Origin: an uncultured Saprospiraceae bacterium
GTDB lineage: Bacteria; Bacteroidota; Bacteroidia; Chitinophagales; Saprospiraceae
Direction: 5' to 3'
NCBI GenBank assembly: GCA_938007965.1
Contig: CALLMH010000045.1
Location: 22,445 to 86,444 of the forward strand
Length of the DNA stretch: 64,000 nucleotides
Shown here: positions 1-11,100 of the stretch, in pieces
Position numbering within the stretch: position 1 is the stretch's first letter
Layout: every line of letters begins with the position of its first letter
Made by a program: the position numbers and the translations under genes
The notes under the pieces: generated by a model
What the model was told of the DNA's origin: nothing
What the model saw: only the letters and a program-made list of their open reading frames with translations
Databases searched by the model: none

Positions 1-26
1 TTTCATTCTTAGTTTTTTTAAGTAAA

Positions 27-1625
27 TTAATAGCCTGGGTTTTGTTCAAGCAATGGATTTTCGATCAAGTGATCGATGAAGATAGGGAAAAGCAGACTTT
101 CCTCGGTGATGAAATTTGCATCTGGAACCGAATCAAGTCTAGGATTCAATACTTCTAAAACTTTGTTCGTTCTTCGTAAATCCCACCATCTTTTTCCTTC
201 TCCGAGCAATTCTAATTGTCTTTCGTCTAAGATATAATTATCTCTTTCATCTACAGTTGCTCCAAATTCTGACGAGCTTACGCTAGGTAATGACCTTGCT
301 GCTCTTACTTGATTTACTAATTCCAAAGCTCTTTCTGTATTGCCCAATTGGTTTTCTGCATTAGCAAGTAACAAAAGTGTCCCTGCATAGCGATAGACCA
401 CAATATCTGTATCGTCAAAATTTCTATTGTAATTGGTACGGTTCCATTTAGCAATTCTTGCTTCACCTTTGCCTCTACTACCAAAAGATTCTACTTGACC
501 TTCACGAGAAAAATAATATCGATAATCTCCATACACCAAAGCTACCGAATCTCGTAGTACACCTAACGAATCAGTATATTCTACGATTCTTTCAAGCGGA
601 GGATCTATGTCTGGATATTTCTCTTCCCAAAGTTCTTTATCGACAGGAAATTTCTCTTGCCATTTATTCTCTAATGCTGGAGACATGAAAAACTGAGGAA
701 TACCTGAGAAAAAAATGGACATTATAGCCGATCTATTGGCAAAAGTAAAGCCTGGATTATCTCTATCTTCACCGATATCATATCGTATAGAAAACATGAG
801 TTCTGAACCTTCTTGGATTTTTCCTCTGCCGTCTGGTACCGCAGTATTAGGTAAATTATTATAGAATAAGTCAATCCAATCATCTGCATTATTTACTAGA
901 CTATGTTCTCCTAATTCTACGATTTCATCTAGTGCTTCTTTTGCTTTTTCATAATCCTGCAACCACATATACACTTCTGATTGTAAAGCCAAAATACTAA
1001 CTTTAGAAAATCTAAACTCACTAGAAAGTGTACTCATTAATTCTTCCGCTAATAACATATCTGGAATAATGACATCGTTCATTACTGTGGAAGCTTCCGT
1101 TCTTGGTTTTTGGATGTCCTCGAGACCTTCAGTCGGCTCTGTAAATAACGGAACAGCACCCCAAACTCTTATTGCATCAAAATAAGCAAAAGCTCTGAGT
1201 GCATGTGCTTCTGCCAAAAGATTTTGATCGAAACTTTGTATGGTTGGGATAAACTTGATAGCTTGATTGGCTCTATTGATCATGTTGTAAAGTGCATTCC
1301 ACCTTAACACATTAGCATTTCCATCCGTAAGGTTTTGATTCACTAATTCTGAGTTATTTTGGTTTGCTCCACCTTGCGCCAATACATAATTATCTGTTCT
1401 GAGTTCTCCCCAGTAAAAATATTTACCACCATAAGTAGCTTGCATCCCATCATAAATAGCTGTCACTCCAGAGGCTGCGTCCATATTATTTTTCCAAAAA
1501 TTCTCTGGACCTATTTCACTTATAGGTTGTTCATTTAATAGGTCACTACAGGATACACTTAACACTACTACAACAAAAAGTAATACTGTGAATCTTGATA
1601 TTTTATTATTAATAAATTTTATCAT
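27..1625 (-). CDS. SusD/RagB-family glycan-binding lipoprotein
   Basis: Outer-membrane surface lipoprotein that, with the SusC transporter encoded just upstream, captures oligosaccharides for uptake. The 532-residue product has a hydrophobic signal peptide ending in a lipobox with Cys26 (LSVSC), followed by the acidic stretch typical of SusD N-termini and a long helical (TPR-like) body. The motif RRTNKVLEVLNPRL near the C-terminus and LLFPI close to the end are characteristic of the family. Its start lies 19 bp downstream of the susC stop, so the two genes are co-transcribed. A possible next gene of the operon could start with the ATG read on the minus strand at positions 6-4, but too little sequence remains to say. 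The substrate cannot be read from the sequence. The neighbourhood suggests a rhamnose-containing sulfated glycan. Confidence 0.95.
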   Translation of the reverse strand: MIKFINNKISRFTVLLFVVVVLSVSCSDLLNEQPISEIGPENFWKNNMDAASGVTAIYDGMQATYGGKYFYWGELRTDNYVLAQGGANQNNSELVNQNLTDGNANVLRWNALYNMINRANQAIKFIPTIQSFDQNLLAEAHALRAFAYFDAIRVWGAVPLFTEPTEGLEDIQKPRTEASTVMNDVIIPDMLLAEELMSTLSSEFRFSKVSILALQSEVYMWLQDYEKAKEALDEIVELGEHSLVNNADDWIDLFYNNLPNTAVPDGRGKIQEGSELMFSIRYDIGEDRDNPGFTFANRSAIMSIFFSGIPQFFMSPALENKWQEKFPVDKELWEEKYPDIDPPLERIVEYTDSLGVLRDSVALVYGDYRYYFSREGQVESFGSRGKGEARIAKWNRTNYNRNFDDTDIVVYRYAGTLLLLANAENQLGNTERALELVNQVRAARSLPSVSSSEFGATVDERDNYILDERQLELLGEGKRWWDLRRTNKVLEVLNPRLDSVPDANFITEESLLFPIFIDHLIENPLLEQNPGY

Positions 1626-1644
1626 TTCTATAATTTTAATAATA

Positions 1645-4600
1645 TTATTTTAATTGAATTTTCAACCCTAAAATAATCTCACGATCATTAGGATATCTTA
1701 AGTTATCTTGACCTGGCGTAAGCGGGTTTCCTCTATTTCCAAGTTCAGGATTAAAACCAATATACTCGGTCCATGTCAGTACATTATTGACTGCCAAACT
1801 GAAAGATGCTTTACCGATACCTTTAACTTTGCCAGTGAAAGCATTAGGTAAATCATAATTTAATCTAACGTATCTTAGTTTGATAAAATCTCCTTTCGTA
1901 ACAAAGAAGCTATTAGGTCTTTCTCTATTTTGATTAACTCTGTTCAATCTTGGATATACGGTGACGTCTCCTTGCTGTTTCCAAGCACCTTCAATCCTGT
2001 CAGGTCCAGGAGTTTCGAGAGATGAATTTAAGTCATTTCTGGCCTCATCCCATCTTCTGTATATGTCATTGCCGTAACTATAATCAAATAGGGTACTTAA
2101 TCTGAAATTTTTATATTTAAAATCATTAGAAAATCCACCAAAAAAATCAGGGAGACCATTTCCTATAACCTGTCTATCAACAGCTGTAATATCAAAATCA
2201 CCATTCAAATCATCCCATATAATGTCACCGCCTTTTAGTACTTGTCCTGCATTTTTCAATTGTGTTACATCTTCTCCAGTATACTCAGAACCATTTAATG
2301 TGTAGAACACAAAATTATTTGCACCATCAAAATTCGGAGTTAATCGCTGACCATCCGGAGTATATGCATTAGATTCGTCGTATTGGTAAACTCCTAAATT
2401 TTTATAACCATATATATTTCCAATCGGCTGACCTTCTTCTACAAGATACTGTCCATTTACTTCAAATGGGATTCCTCCATCCAACTTGACCACTTCATTT
2501 TCCTGGTAGGAGATGTTAAAGCTACTGTACCAAGAAAAATCCTTAACTTTAAGTATTGTCGCACCAAGGCCTATATCTATACCTCTGTTGTTAACTGCAC
2601 CAACATTCTTTCTAATCGAACTAAAACCAGATTCTTCTGGTAAAGGCACATTCGCTAATAAATCAGTGGTGTTTTTCTGCCACAAGTCAATGTTTAAGTC
2701 AATTTTGTTATTTAGAAGTCCGATGTCGAATCCTAAGTTAGTAGAAGTGGTACTTTCCCAACTCAAATCAGGATTCGCCAATCGAGTAGGGAATATCCCG
2801 TTCTGACCATTGTAAATCGCTCCAGGTAAAAAAGCACCAGTAAAATCATAATCTCCAATTCGCTCATTCCCGGTAATTCCATAACTTGCTCTAATTAAGA
2901 GATTGCTTATGATAGAGTTATCCTTCAAAAAATCTTCATTCGTCACTCTCCATCCCAAGGTAGCCGATGGGAAATATCCAAATTTATTATTTGCTCCAAA
3001 TCTTGACGAACCATCTCTACGGATTGTAGCTCCAAATAGATATTTGTTTTGATAATCATAATTTAGACCACTAAATAATGAAAATAAATTATGTCTACTG
3101 TTAACAGCATTGAGAACAGTTAAATTCGTAGGATCGATATTATTAAATGTTTGGATATCATCTGAAATAAAATTAGATCTCAAATCTATATTTTCTCTAA
3201 AGTACTTTTGTACTTGCATTCCTGCGAATGCACTTAGTTCATGACTTCCCCAAGTTTTCTTATAATTAAAATAGTTTTCTTGTTGAATATCATAAGACGT
3301 AGTAAATCTTTGACGTCCTATAGGTATACCACTGTTTGGATTTATGGTAATCGTAGGCTGGAAATCATCTAGTTTGTTCAACCTGTAATTTATACCCAGA
3401 GTAGACTTTAGTGAAAAGTTTGGAAGTATCTCTAACTGAGCATAACTAAAGGTTTGTGCTCTGTAATTTCTCGTTTTTATATTTCTTTCTGTTTCTGCTA
3501 CTGGATTTTGACGAGCATTTATCTCAGGTGATAGATCTCCGTTTGGTTCAAAAATTGGAAAGTATGGAACACGTTCTACCAATTGTTGAAAAACAGCGGG
3601 TTCTTGTAGACCATTTTGTTCCTCGTAAGATAAATTTAGCTTAGTCCCAAGTGTGAATCTCTTATGAGGAGTCATATCTACTTTGACGAGTGAATTTAAT
3701 CTTTGGTAATCACTATTTAATACAATTCCATCTTCGTTTAAAAATCCAGTATTCCAATAGAATTTACCTTTTTCGCCACCGCCTCTTACTCCGACATTTA
3801 TTTGCTGTCTGATTGACCGTTCTGTCACTAATTTTTGTAAGTCGTTAGAATTTCTATTGATTAAACTTAGTGAATCACGTTCTTGAGCTGTTATATTATC
3901 CGTATCAGTTTGTCTTAATCTTTCGTATAAAATTCTTTGTCTTGTATTAGAAACTCGAATATCACCAACGAGTGAACTGACACTCGTAATGTTTGAAATA
4001 TCTACTTTTAATTCTCCTTTTTCACCTGATTTTGTAGTTATTAGAACTACTCCATTTGCAGCTTTTGAGCCATAGATAGCCGCAGTAGCACCATCTTTCA
4101 ATACTTCCATCGATTTTATATCGTTGGGATCCAAATTATCAATATCATCAAGTTGTTGGCCATCTACTACATATAAGGGTGATGTGCCACCACCGCTAAA
4201 TGTAGATACTCCTCGAACACGTATGTCGAAACCTGCACCTGGACCACCATTTGACAATATCTGAACTCCTGAAAGCCGACCTTGTACAGCATCAAATGCT
4301 CCAACTGGTGTAGCCTGTGTTATTTGATCTGATTTTATTGAAGCTACCGCTCCCAATACTTTTTTTCGACTTACTGGTGCATAACCAATAACTACTACTT
4401 CGTCTAATTGATTCGTAGATTCTCCAAGTGAAACATCAACTGTAGATCTAGATCCTACCGTTATTTCTTTAGTTTCGAATCCGGTGTAGCTTATTTCTAA
4501 TATTCTGTCTCCTGTAACTAATAGAATGGCATAATTTCCATCCACATCTGTAATCGTACCATTACTAGTTCCTTTTTGTATTATAGTTGCTCCTATCAGA

Positions 4601-4761
4601 GGTTCTCCTGATCCATCGGTAACTTGACCAGTCACATTATTTTGAGCACTAAGATTGTTTGCTGAAAAACCAGAGAGCAGTAAAATTGATAAAAAAAGAA
4701 ACCGATAAAAAGGGTTTTTCTTAAATAATTTTTTCTGATGGTTTAGTTTTTGTTTCTCCAT
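1645..4761 (-). CDS. SusC/RagA-family TonB-dependent outer-membrane transporter
   Basis: Outer-membrane importer of oligosaccharides powered by TonB/ExbBD. The 1038-residue protein has a signal peptide (about residues 1-40), a carboxypeptidase-regulatory-like beta-sandwich (about 42-115), a plug domain (about 120-245) and a 22-strand barrel. The SusC signature is clear around residues 196-246, with LYVVDG followed by the MEVLKDGATAAIYGSKAANG stretch. Barrel motifs (NLGFDIGLLNNKIDLNIDLW, FLPSATLGWR-type) follow, and the protein ends in a beta-strand with a final basic residue. It forms a pair with the downstream SusD gene. Upstream at 4816-4870 lie three half-sites of the locus-wide operator and a -7-like element, so expression is probably induced along with the rhamnose genes. 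No anti-sigma-interacting N-terminal extension is present. Confidence 0.96.
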   Translation of the reverse strand: MEKQKLNHQKKLFKKNPFYRFLFLSILLLSGFSANNLSAQNNVTGQVTDGSGEPLIGATIIQKGTSNGTITDVDGNYAILLVTGDRILEISYTGFETKEITVGSRSTVDVSLGESTNQLDEVVVIGYAPVSRKKVLGAVASIKSDQITQATPVGAFDAVQGRLSGVQILSNGGPGAGFDIRVRGVSTFSGGGTSPLYVVDGQQLDDIDNLDPNDIKSMEVLKDGATAAIYGSKAANGVVLITTKSGEKGELKVDISNITSVSSLVGDIRVSNTRQRILYERLRQTDTDNITAQERDSLSLINRNSNDLQKLVTERSIRQQINVGVRGGGEKGKFYWNTGFLNEDGIVLNSDYQRLNSLVKVDMTPHKRFTLGTKLNLSYEEQNGLQEPAVFQQLVERVPYFPIFEPNGDLSPEINARQNPVAETERNIKTRNYRAQTFSYAQLEILPNFSLKSTLGINYRLNKLDDFQPTITINPNSGIPIGRQRFTTSYDIQQENYFNYKKTWGSHELSAFAGMQVQKYFRENIDLRSNFISDDIQTFNNIDPTNLTVLNAVNSRHNLFSLFSGLNYDYQNKYLFGATIRRDGSSRFGANNKFGYFPSATLGWRVTNEDFLKDNSIISNLLIRASYGITGNERIGDYDFTGAFLPGAIYNGQNGIFPTRLANPDLSWESTTSTNLGFDIGLLNNKIDLNIDLWQKNTTDLLANVPLPEESGFSSIRKNVGAVNNRGIDIGLGATILKVKDFSWYSSFNISYQENEVVKLDGGIPFEVNGQYLVEEGQPIGNIYGYKNLGVYQYDESNAYTPDGQRLTPNFDGANNFVFYTLNGSEYTGEDVTQLKNAGQVLKGGDIIWDDLNGDFDITAVDRQVIGNGLPDFFGGFSNDFKYKNFRLSTLFDYSYGNDIYRRWDEARNDLNSSLETPGPDRIEGAWKQQGDVTVYPRLNRVNQNRERPNSFFVTKGDFIKLRYVRLNYDLPNAFTGKVKGIGKASFSLAVNNVLTWTEYIGFNPELGNRGNPLTPGQDNLRYPNDREIILGLKIQLK

Positions 4762-4815
4762 ATCATTTTTTGTTAGTTAGAGTGAAGTTGAATAAAAAAA
4801 TATTCATTATTAAAA

Positions 4816-4870
4816 CAAGTTTACAAATTAGGTTGTAGACGACTATCCTGTACCGACCTGTTAGCCTGTA
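4816..4870 (-). promoter_or_regulatory. Locus operator and promoter of susC
   Basis: On the coding (minus) strand the core TACAGGAT lies at 4852-4845, preceded 10 bp upstream by AACAGG (4862-4857) and then by a further TACAGG (4870-4865). A -7-like octamer TAAACTTG occupies 4823-4816, exactly 23 bp from the proximal TACAGG. This is the same geometry as at eight other promoters in the window. The role as activator site is inferred. Confidence 0.7.
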
Positions 4871-4953
4871 GTTATTAAGATTATTTCATAAGTAAAATAG
4901 AAAGAATTATGAAAATAAAGTTTGCTATGAAATCTAGGGGAATTTATAGAGAG

Positions 4954-6111
4954 CTACTTACTAACATTATAGGTTCTCATCTGAAGAGACGATGGGCTAT
5001 TAATAAATAATTCCTGCGGGAGTTTTGTGAGAAGACCAGATTTCATGTCACGTCTATATATTACTATGTTACCAGAGCGTTGATTGGCAACCAATAAAAA
5101 ATGACCAGAAGGATCAATTGCGAAGTTTCTCGGATGATTACCATATGTGGATTCATGACCCACTAATTTCAAATGTCCATGTTGTAGGTCTACAGAATAT
5201 ATTGTAATTGTATTCTCTTCGGAACCGCGATTAGATACATAAAGAAATTTGCCATCAGGTGATGTGTGAATGTCCGCCGAACTATAAACATTTTGACTTT
5301 TTTTATTTGCTTGGTAATCCGCCAAGAATTCTAAACTATCATTTGCCACTTTGTAGGCGGTTACTTTTCCACTCATTTCAGCGATACCATAGCCATATTT
5401 TCCATTTGGGTGAAAGGTGAAATGCCTAGGACCACTTCCAGGTACTACATTTATTGGAGCATCTTTTTGTAATTTTATTACTTCCTCTTTGTTTTTAAGA
5501 ATACGAAATCTATGAATTTTATCTGTTCCTAAGTCTTGGGCGAACAGGTAGCTTCCGTCGGGCGAAATATTTGAAGAGTGGATATGGGGGGCTTCTTGCC
5601 TACCTTCTATGATACTGCTTCCTTCGAAAGTCAATATTTGCGGATTATTAAAAAGACTTCCATCTGATCTAATTTTGAAAATACTAAGCGTAGGATCAGT
5701 GTAGTTTGAATTGATAAGATATTGCCCCTTTTTATCTATCTCCAAATGTACCGGATTTTTGCCACCAGAATCTTCCATATTGAGAAGTGATATTTTTCTT
5801 TCTAAAGAATCAATTTTGAAAGAAGCTACTTTTCCATGGTATGGCATTTGACTTTCTACTACAGTATAGAGATATTTTCCATTGGGAGAGAGTCGTAAGA
5901 ATGATGAGTTTATAATACTGTCTAATTCAAATTGTAGAGCCGCTTCTCCTGTTTCATTATTGAATTCATATATGTAGATTCCTTTACCTGGTTTCTTATC
6001 TGTATAGCTACCTACAAAGAGTAATGTCGTTTCCTTTGTTGGTTTGCATCCGATAAACATTACCAAGACTATGGCTAACAATATTATTTCAGGTAACTTA
6101 TTTAGCTTCAT
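4954..6111 (-). CDS. Lactonase family seven-bladed beta-propeller lipoprotein
   Basis: The 385-residue protein resembles the 6-phosphogluconolactonase-like (YbhE/Pgl) beta-propeller family. Repeated blades carry motifs such as SPNGKYLYTVVE, SPDGSYLFAQDLG, GPRHFTFHPNGKYGY and SPDGKFLYVSNRG, and the family hallmark H-P-R-N-F appears near the end. A signal peptide with lipobox Cys22 (FIGC) places it in the envelope, so a role in the cytosolic pentose phosphate pathway is unlikely. It may open a sugar lactone produced in the periplasm by the oxidoreductases of this locus (inference). Its start overlaps the 3' end of the upstream sulfatase gene by 14 bp, so the two are translated from one mRNA. 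Confidence 0.85.
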   Translation of the reverse strand: MKLNKLPEIILLAIVLVMFIGCKPTKETTLLFVGSYTDKKPGKGIYIYEFNNETGEAALQFELDSIINSSFLRLSPNGKYLYTVVESQMPYHGKVASFKIDSLERKISLLNMEDSGGKNPVHLEIDKKGQYLINSNYTDPTLSIFKIRSDGSLFNNPQILTFEGSSIIEGRQEAPHIHSSNISPDGSYLFAQDLGTDKIHRFRILKNKEEVIKLQKDAPINVVPGSGPRHFTFHPNGKYGYGIAEMSGKVTAYKVANDSLEFLADYQANKKSQNVYSSADIHTSPDGKFLYVSNRGSEENTITIYSVDLQHGHLKLVGHESTYGNHPRNFAIDPSGHFLLVANQRSGNIVIYRRDMKSGLLTKLPQELFINSPSSLQMRTYNVSK

Positions 6112-7588
6112 TGGTTCTTGCTTTTTGTTCTACAAAATAGGGTTGAAACTTGTAATTGGAGTTTTCGTCCCATTGGGCATTAATAGTCGGCAAATAATTT
6201 TTGAAGGTAGTTTTTTCTTTTTGATATTTTGGATTATTGGCAACATTGGTCCATTCGTTCGGATCTGTTTGATGGTCATAGAGTTCTTCTTTTCCATCTT
6301 CATATCTTATATATCGATATCCATTTGATTTCACTGCATGATTATTCAAACCATAAGTTGTGAGAGCATATGCGTCCTGTTTATCCATTTTATCATTGAT
6401 GATAGGAACTAAACTTTTACCTTCATTTCTAACATAAGAAGGTAGACCACTTAATTCTAATAAGGTAGGGTAGAGGGAGAGTAATTCGACTGGTGCATTT
6501 ATAATCTTCCCCTTAGGTATATGAGGGCCTGCAATCATCAAAGGGACATGAGTCGCGGTTTCCCATAAACCATGCTTGGCAAATGTCCCTTTTTCACCTA
6601 GACGATACCCATGGTCAGACCATAAGACAATAATAATATTATCAGCATGATCACTTTTATCAAGTGCTTCTATGAGTCGTCCTATTTCGTAATCTACAAA
6701 GCTTACACATGCCAAATAAGCCTGAATAATTTTTTTCCATTCGCCACTTTTTTTTGCCCATTCTGTAGTAGGCATCATCGGTAAATCATTAATTTGAAGA
6801 CCTACAGATGGAATATCGTCTAAATCATCAGCTAGATAAGGTGGTACTTGGATTCCTTCAAGTGGATGCATGTCAAACCACTTTTGAGGAACGTACAGAG
6901 GAACATGAGGACGTAAAAACCCTAAACCTATAAAAAATGGTTTGTCATACTTTTTGTTTATTCGTTCGATTGCCCAATTAACAGACTGATGATCGGGCAT
7001 CTCGGAATCTGTTTCAGGAAATGCGCCCCAATCGGTATTGGTCCGTCCATATTTTTCCTTTCTTTCTTTTGAAGTTCCATAACCATCCCAGACAAATCGC
7101 TTTTTAGGGTGAGGACCAAAACCTCTAACTCTGCCTCCTTCTTCATCAAATATACCTTTTGGAGCGTATACATGAAATAGCTTTCCGATACCCATAGTAT
7201 GATATCCATTTTTTTTATAATACTCAGGGAGGAATATAATATCTTTTGTAGCGGGATTATCAGAGCGGATCTGCTCGTCGGGAGTCATACCATACATACC
7301 TGTCGTAGATGGGCGCAGGCCTGTCATGATGGAAGCACGAGACGGACCACATAATGGAGCTTGACAATGAGCATTAGAGAACAATACACCTCGTGCAGCT
7401 AATTTGTCAATGTTTGGAGTTTTAGTATTAGAAAATTTATTCAAACAGCCTAACCAAGTATTCAAATCATCGACTGAGATAAATAATACATTAGGATTTT
7501 TTTGATTTTTAACCTTTTCATCGTTCTCACAGGAAAAATGAATGCCTAATATTACAAATAGAATTATGCATCGACTACAGACTTTCAT
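6098..7588 (-). CDS. Type I sulfatase lipoprotein, iduronate-2-sulfatase-like (S1 family)
   Basis: Removes sulfate esters from sugars. The 496-residue protein has a lipoprotein signal peptide with Cys20 (HFSC), the N-terminal metal-binding Asp pair (D40, D41 in SVDDLN) and the sulfatase signature CGPSR, with Cys80 as the residue converted to formylglycine. It also has the second metal-binding segment SDHGYRLGEK (D325, H326). The overall layout (LRPSTTGMYG, LPEYYKKNGYHTMGIGK) is that of the iduronate-2-sulfatase-like group, subfamily S1_7 being the likely one. Maturation needs a Cys-type formylglycine-generating enzyme, and one is encoded at 45810-46856. It heads a two-gene operon with the lactonase. 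A locus operator and a perfect TATTTTTG -7 element sit directly upstream. Confidence 0.93.
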   Translation of the reverse strand: MKVCSRCIILFVILGIHFSCENDEKVKNQKNPNVLFISVDDLNTWLGCLNKFSNTKTPNIDKLAARGVLFSNAHCQAPLCGPSRASIMTGLRPSTTGMYGMTPDEQIRSDNPATKDIIFLPEYYKKNGYHTMGIGKLFHVYAPKGIFDEEGGRVRGFGPHPKKRFVWDGYGTSKERKEKYGRTNTDWGAFPETDSEMPDHQSVNWAIERINKKYDKPFFIGLGFLRPHVPLYVPQKWFDMHPLEGIQVPPYLADDLDDIPSVGLQINDLPMMPTTEWAKKSGEWKKIIQAYLACVSFVDYEIGRLIEALDKSDHADNIIIVLWSDHGYRLGEKGTFAKHGLWETATHVPLMIAGPHIPKGKIINAPVELLSLYPTLLELSGLPSYVRNEGKSLVPIINDKMDKQDAYALTTYGLNNHAVKSNGYRYIRYEDGKEELYDHQTDPNEWTNVANNPKYQKEKTTFKNYLPTINAQWDENSNYKFQPYFVEQKARTNEAK

Positions 7589-7604
7589 TAATTTTTTATT
7601 TAAT

Positions 7605-7651
7605 CAAAAATAATGCTTTTTACGTTCTTCATTATCCTGTCTTATCCTGTA
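7605..7651 (-). promoter_or_regulatory. Locus operator (tandem) and promoter of the sulfatase operon
   Basis: Two direct repeats with a 10-bp period are seen on the coding strand: TACAGGATAA (7651-7642) and GACAGGATAA (7641-7632). The -7 element TATTTTTG at 7612-7605 matches the Bacteroidota consensus TAnnTTTG at all defined positions and lies 23 bp from the proximal repeat. This is the cleanest member of the nine-site family. Confidence 0.75.
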
Positions 7652-7985
7652 CACTTGGTTGTGAGGATTTTGAAGAGTTCAGTTTCTTGAATTTAGAGCT
7701 ACAATGATAATGAGACGTCAGTACTATAGTTTGGTTGGATGAAGTATGCAGTATTGCTGTAAGAGAATCATCTATAGTTTTAAATCTTGTGCGATAATGG
7801 TACAACTTGATTACAATACTGGTCGATTCGCTCAATTCATATATTAATTTTTAGTCTTAAATCCTGAGCATATAGGAGGTTCCCACTATGAGGAATGTTA
7901 GTGCAAGGAAGGTGAGCAGTTTCATACATTTTATCAAAATCCCTTTTGCAATAGATTGATTAATAAGATTTTTTAACCATAATAG

Positions 7986-8022
7986 TACAGGATACCAATA
8001 CTAGCTATATTTAATATTATTA
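7986..8022 (+). promoter_or_regulatory. Locus operator and promoter of the giant T9SS protein
   Basis: The core TACAGGAT at 7986-7993 is preceded by ACCATAATAG, a variant upstream arm also seen (as ACCATA) at the 32061 and 37685 sites. A weak -7-like octamer TATTATTA lies at 8015-8022 with the same 23-bp spacer. It implies that this surface protein belongs to the carbohydrate regulon. Confidence 0.6.
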
Positions 8023-8106
8023 CGCACAAATGAAAATATTAATACTAATCTAATTAGAGTGGGTATTGATAACGATAGTGTAATATTGTTGGTGAATTAT
8101 TAAGAC

Positions 8107-11100
8107 ATGAAAAAAATTTACAGCTATAGAAGAGAAATTATTCTCTTGTTGAGTTTGATCGCTTTTAGTTATTCCGCTCAGTCTCAAGTCAGCATAACTT
8201 GGAGTGGGGCTGGAGATGGAACAACCTGGTCAGATGGTAACAATTGGAATGGAGGCGTAGTACCAGGTATTGGGCAGAATGCTGTATTTCAAGATTTTGA
8301 TGCGACTGTTAATTTTACTACATCGCCTACTGTTGACATAATAGATGTTCGGGCAGGTAGAAATGTAACACTAAACGTTGGTGGTCAAACATTGAACATA
8401 GGCGCTCCAAATAAAAGTAACGTTGTTAAGGTAAATACAAATAGTATTCTTGAGATAACCTCGGGAACGGTTAATGTTACAGCTGATCTTAATAGAGACG
8501 CTATTCAATTCAGAGGAGCGGGCGGTATCTTAAATATGGGTGCTGGATTATCCCTTAATGTTATAGGAAGAAAGGGGTTTGCGTCTAATTCTTCAACAAG
8601 CTCTGGGCAGATAAACAATTCTGGGGAGATTAACATATTAAATGTGACCAACAATGATGGTATTTCACTGAATCCTAATACACAACTAACGCTTCTCAAT
8701 GATTTCTGTGCGGTTATAAATTTGGGTAATAGTAAAATTAAAGGATTTACCTCTTCCGCTCCTTGGTCTAGTATTACAAACAATGGTTTGATAACTTACA
8801 CTGGTACTGGTGCTGGAGGAGGGGTTACTGTAAATAATGGTAATCAAGCTACAAATAATGGCTTTTATGATTATCCCAATGGCGCTAACTTTGCTACTGG
8901 AAATAATGGTAATCTTGGAATTGTAATTGATAACGGTGTAGATATAAATGAAGTTGTGGACGCAGATGGTAGTTGCATTATTGACTTAACTTCTGGTACT
9001 GAGGGAATGGTTGCGTACAGCTGGAATTCTGGTACTACCAACGATGCTGATGGTTCATTGGATATATCAGGTGCGGGTTTACCTTCTTCGGGTGGTACGA
9101 TTTCAGTCACGAGTTGTTTCAATATTTCAATAAGTGTTATCAACATAAACGATTCGGATTGTGATGGTGTCCCAATGGGCGAAGACTGCGACGACAATGA
9201 TGCTTCCAATACGAACTCAAATGTAAACGATGCAGATTGTGATGGTATACCGACGAGCGAAGATTGTGATGATAATGATCCGTCCAATACCAATTCTATT
9301 CTCATCGACGCAGATTGTGATGGCGTACCAACGTCCGAAGATTGCGACGATAATGATGCTACCAACACGAACACTAATATAAATGACGCCGATTGTGATG
9401 GCGTACCGACCTCCGAAGATTGTGACGACAATGATCCGATGAATACCAATTCGAATGTAAATGACGCAGACTGTGATGGCATACCAACCTCCGAAGATTG
9501 CGACGACAATGATCCGCTGAATACCAATTCGAATGTGAACGACGCAGATTGCGATGGAGTACCAACGTCCGAAGATTGCGACGATAATGATCCGCTGAAT
9601 ACCAATTCCAATGTGAACGATGCAGATTGCGATGGCGTACCAACGTCCGAAGATTGCGACGACAATGATCCATTCAACACATTAGGAAGTACCTGTCTTA
9701 TCGGCCCTACAACTACAGCACCATGTGATGATGGTAATCCTTGTACCATCAACGATATGATTACGACACTTGATTGTGACGGTAGTATTTGTGTCCCTTG
9801 TAGCGGTGACCCAGCTCCATGTGGTACTGATGGCACTTGCGAGTTGGTTGTAAGTTGTGATGATGGCGACCCTTGCACTATTAATGATGTAGAGACGATC
9901 CTGCAGTCAGACGGTAGTGTCTGTATTCCTTGTGCAGGAATCGAACAAGATTGTGAAACTGGAAGTACCACGATCCAACCTTGTGACGACAATGATCCGT
10001 GCACGATTAATGACCAAGAAGAGATTTTAAATTGTGATGGTTCCATATGCGTTCCTTGTGCGGGTGTAGTGCAAGATTGTAGTAATGGTAGCATATCCAT
10101 TGTTGATTGTGATGATGGTGATCCAAGCACTGTAGATGACGTCGAGATCATTTTAGATTGTGATGGTAGTATTTGTATTCCTTGCATGGGAGTGAGTGAC
10201 GATTGCGCCGTTGGCGAAACTATTACGCAGAGCTGTAATGATGGTAATCCTTGTACCGTCCAAGACGAAGAAGTTGTGTTGGTTAGTGATGGGTCTATAT
10301 GTGTGCCGTGTGCAGGCATACAGGCTCCTTGCGGTACAGATGATAGCTGTGAATTAACCGTTGGCTGTGATGATGGAGACCCTTGTACTTTTAACGATCA
10401 AGAGACCATACTCCTGTCAGATAATACTGTCTGTGTGCCTTGTGCAGGCACACCAGAGAGCTGTGATGAAGGCAGTACAACTATACAGTCTTGTGATGAT
10501 GGTAATCCGTGCACAGTTGATGATTTGGAAGAGATTCTAGATTGTGATGGTTCTATATGCGTTCCATGTCAAGGAATATTACAAGATTGTACTGATGGTC
10601 CTACTACTGTACAGCCATGTGACGATGGTAATCCTAACACTGTAGATGATGTAGAGACTATTCTCGATTGCGATGGATCTATTTGTACTCCGTGTGCAGG
10701 AGTCGATGGCGATTGTAATACGGGAGCCACTTCTGTACAGAACTGTGATGATGGGGATCCATGTACTGTTGATGATATAGAGACTATTCTAGATAGTAAT
10801 GGTACGATCTGCATCCCTTGTCAAGGCACATTACAGGACTGTAGTGACGGTCCTACATCTGTTCAACCGTGTAATGATGGTAACCCGAATACTATCAATG
10901 ATATGGAAACTATTTTGACTTGTGATGGCTCGATTTGTATTCCATGTGCGGGAACGGCGGTAGATTGTGATACGGGTACGACATCAGTACAGCCATGTGA
11001 TGACAACAATCCATGTACGATAAATGATGAGGAGACCATCCTTGATAGTGATGGAACCGTCTGTATACCGTGTGTAGGAACAGTCGTCGATTGTAACACA

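Larger units (their letters stand above)
7589..8106. other. Divergent intergenic region, sulfatase / giant surface protein
   Basis: This 518-bp gap holds two separate operator-promoter units, one facing left (7605-7651) and one facing right (7986-8022). The stretch between them (about 7660-7980) shows no convincing gene. A 67-codon minus frame at 7632-7835 lacks a signal, family motif or translation start context and overlaps the left operator. Confidence 0.6.

Noticed and set aside
7632..7835. 67-codon minus-strand frame between the sulfatase and the giant protein
   Set aside because: It runs through the sulfatase operator and promoter region, and the product is low-complexity with no recognisable feature.
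9148..9693. Regular direct repeats that could suggest a CRISPR array
   Set aside because: There are no spacers. The units are contiguous, 78 bp, in frame, and encode a metal-binding protein motif.
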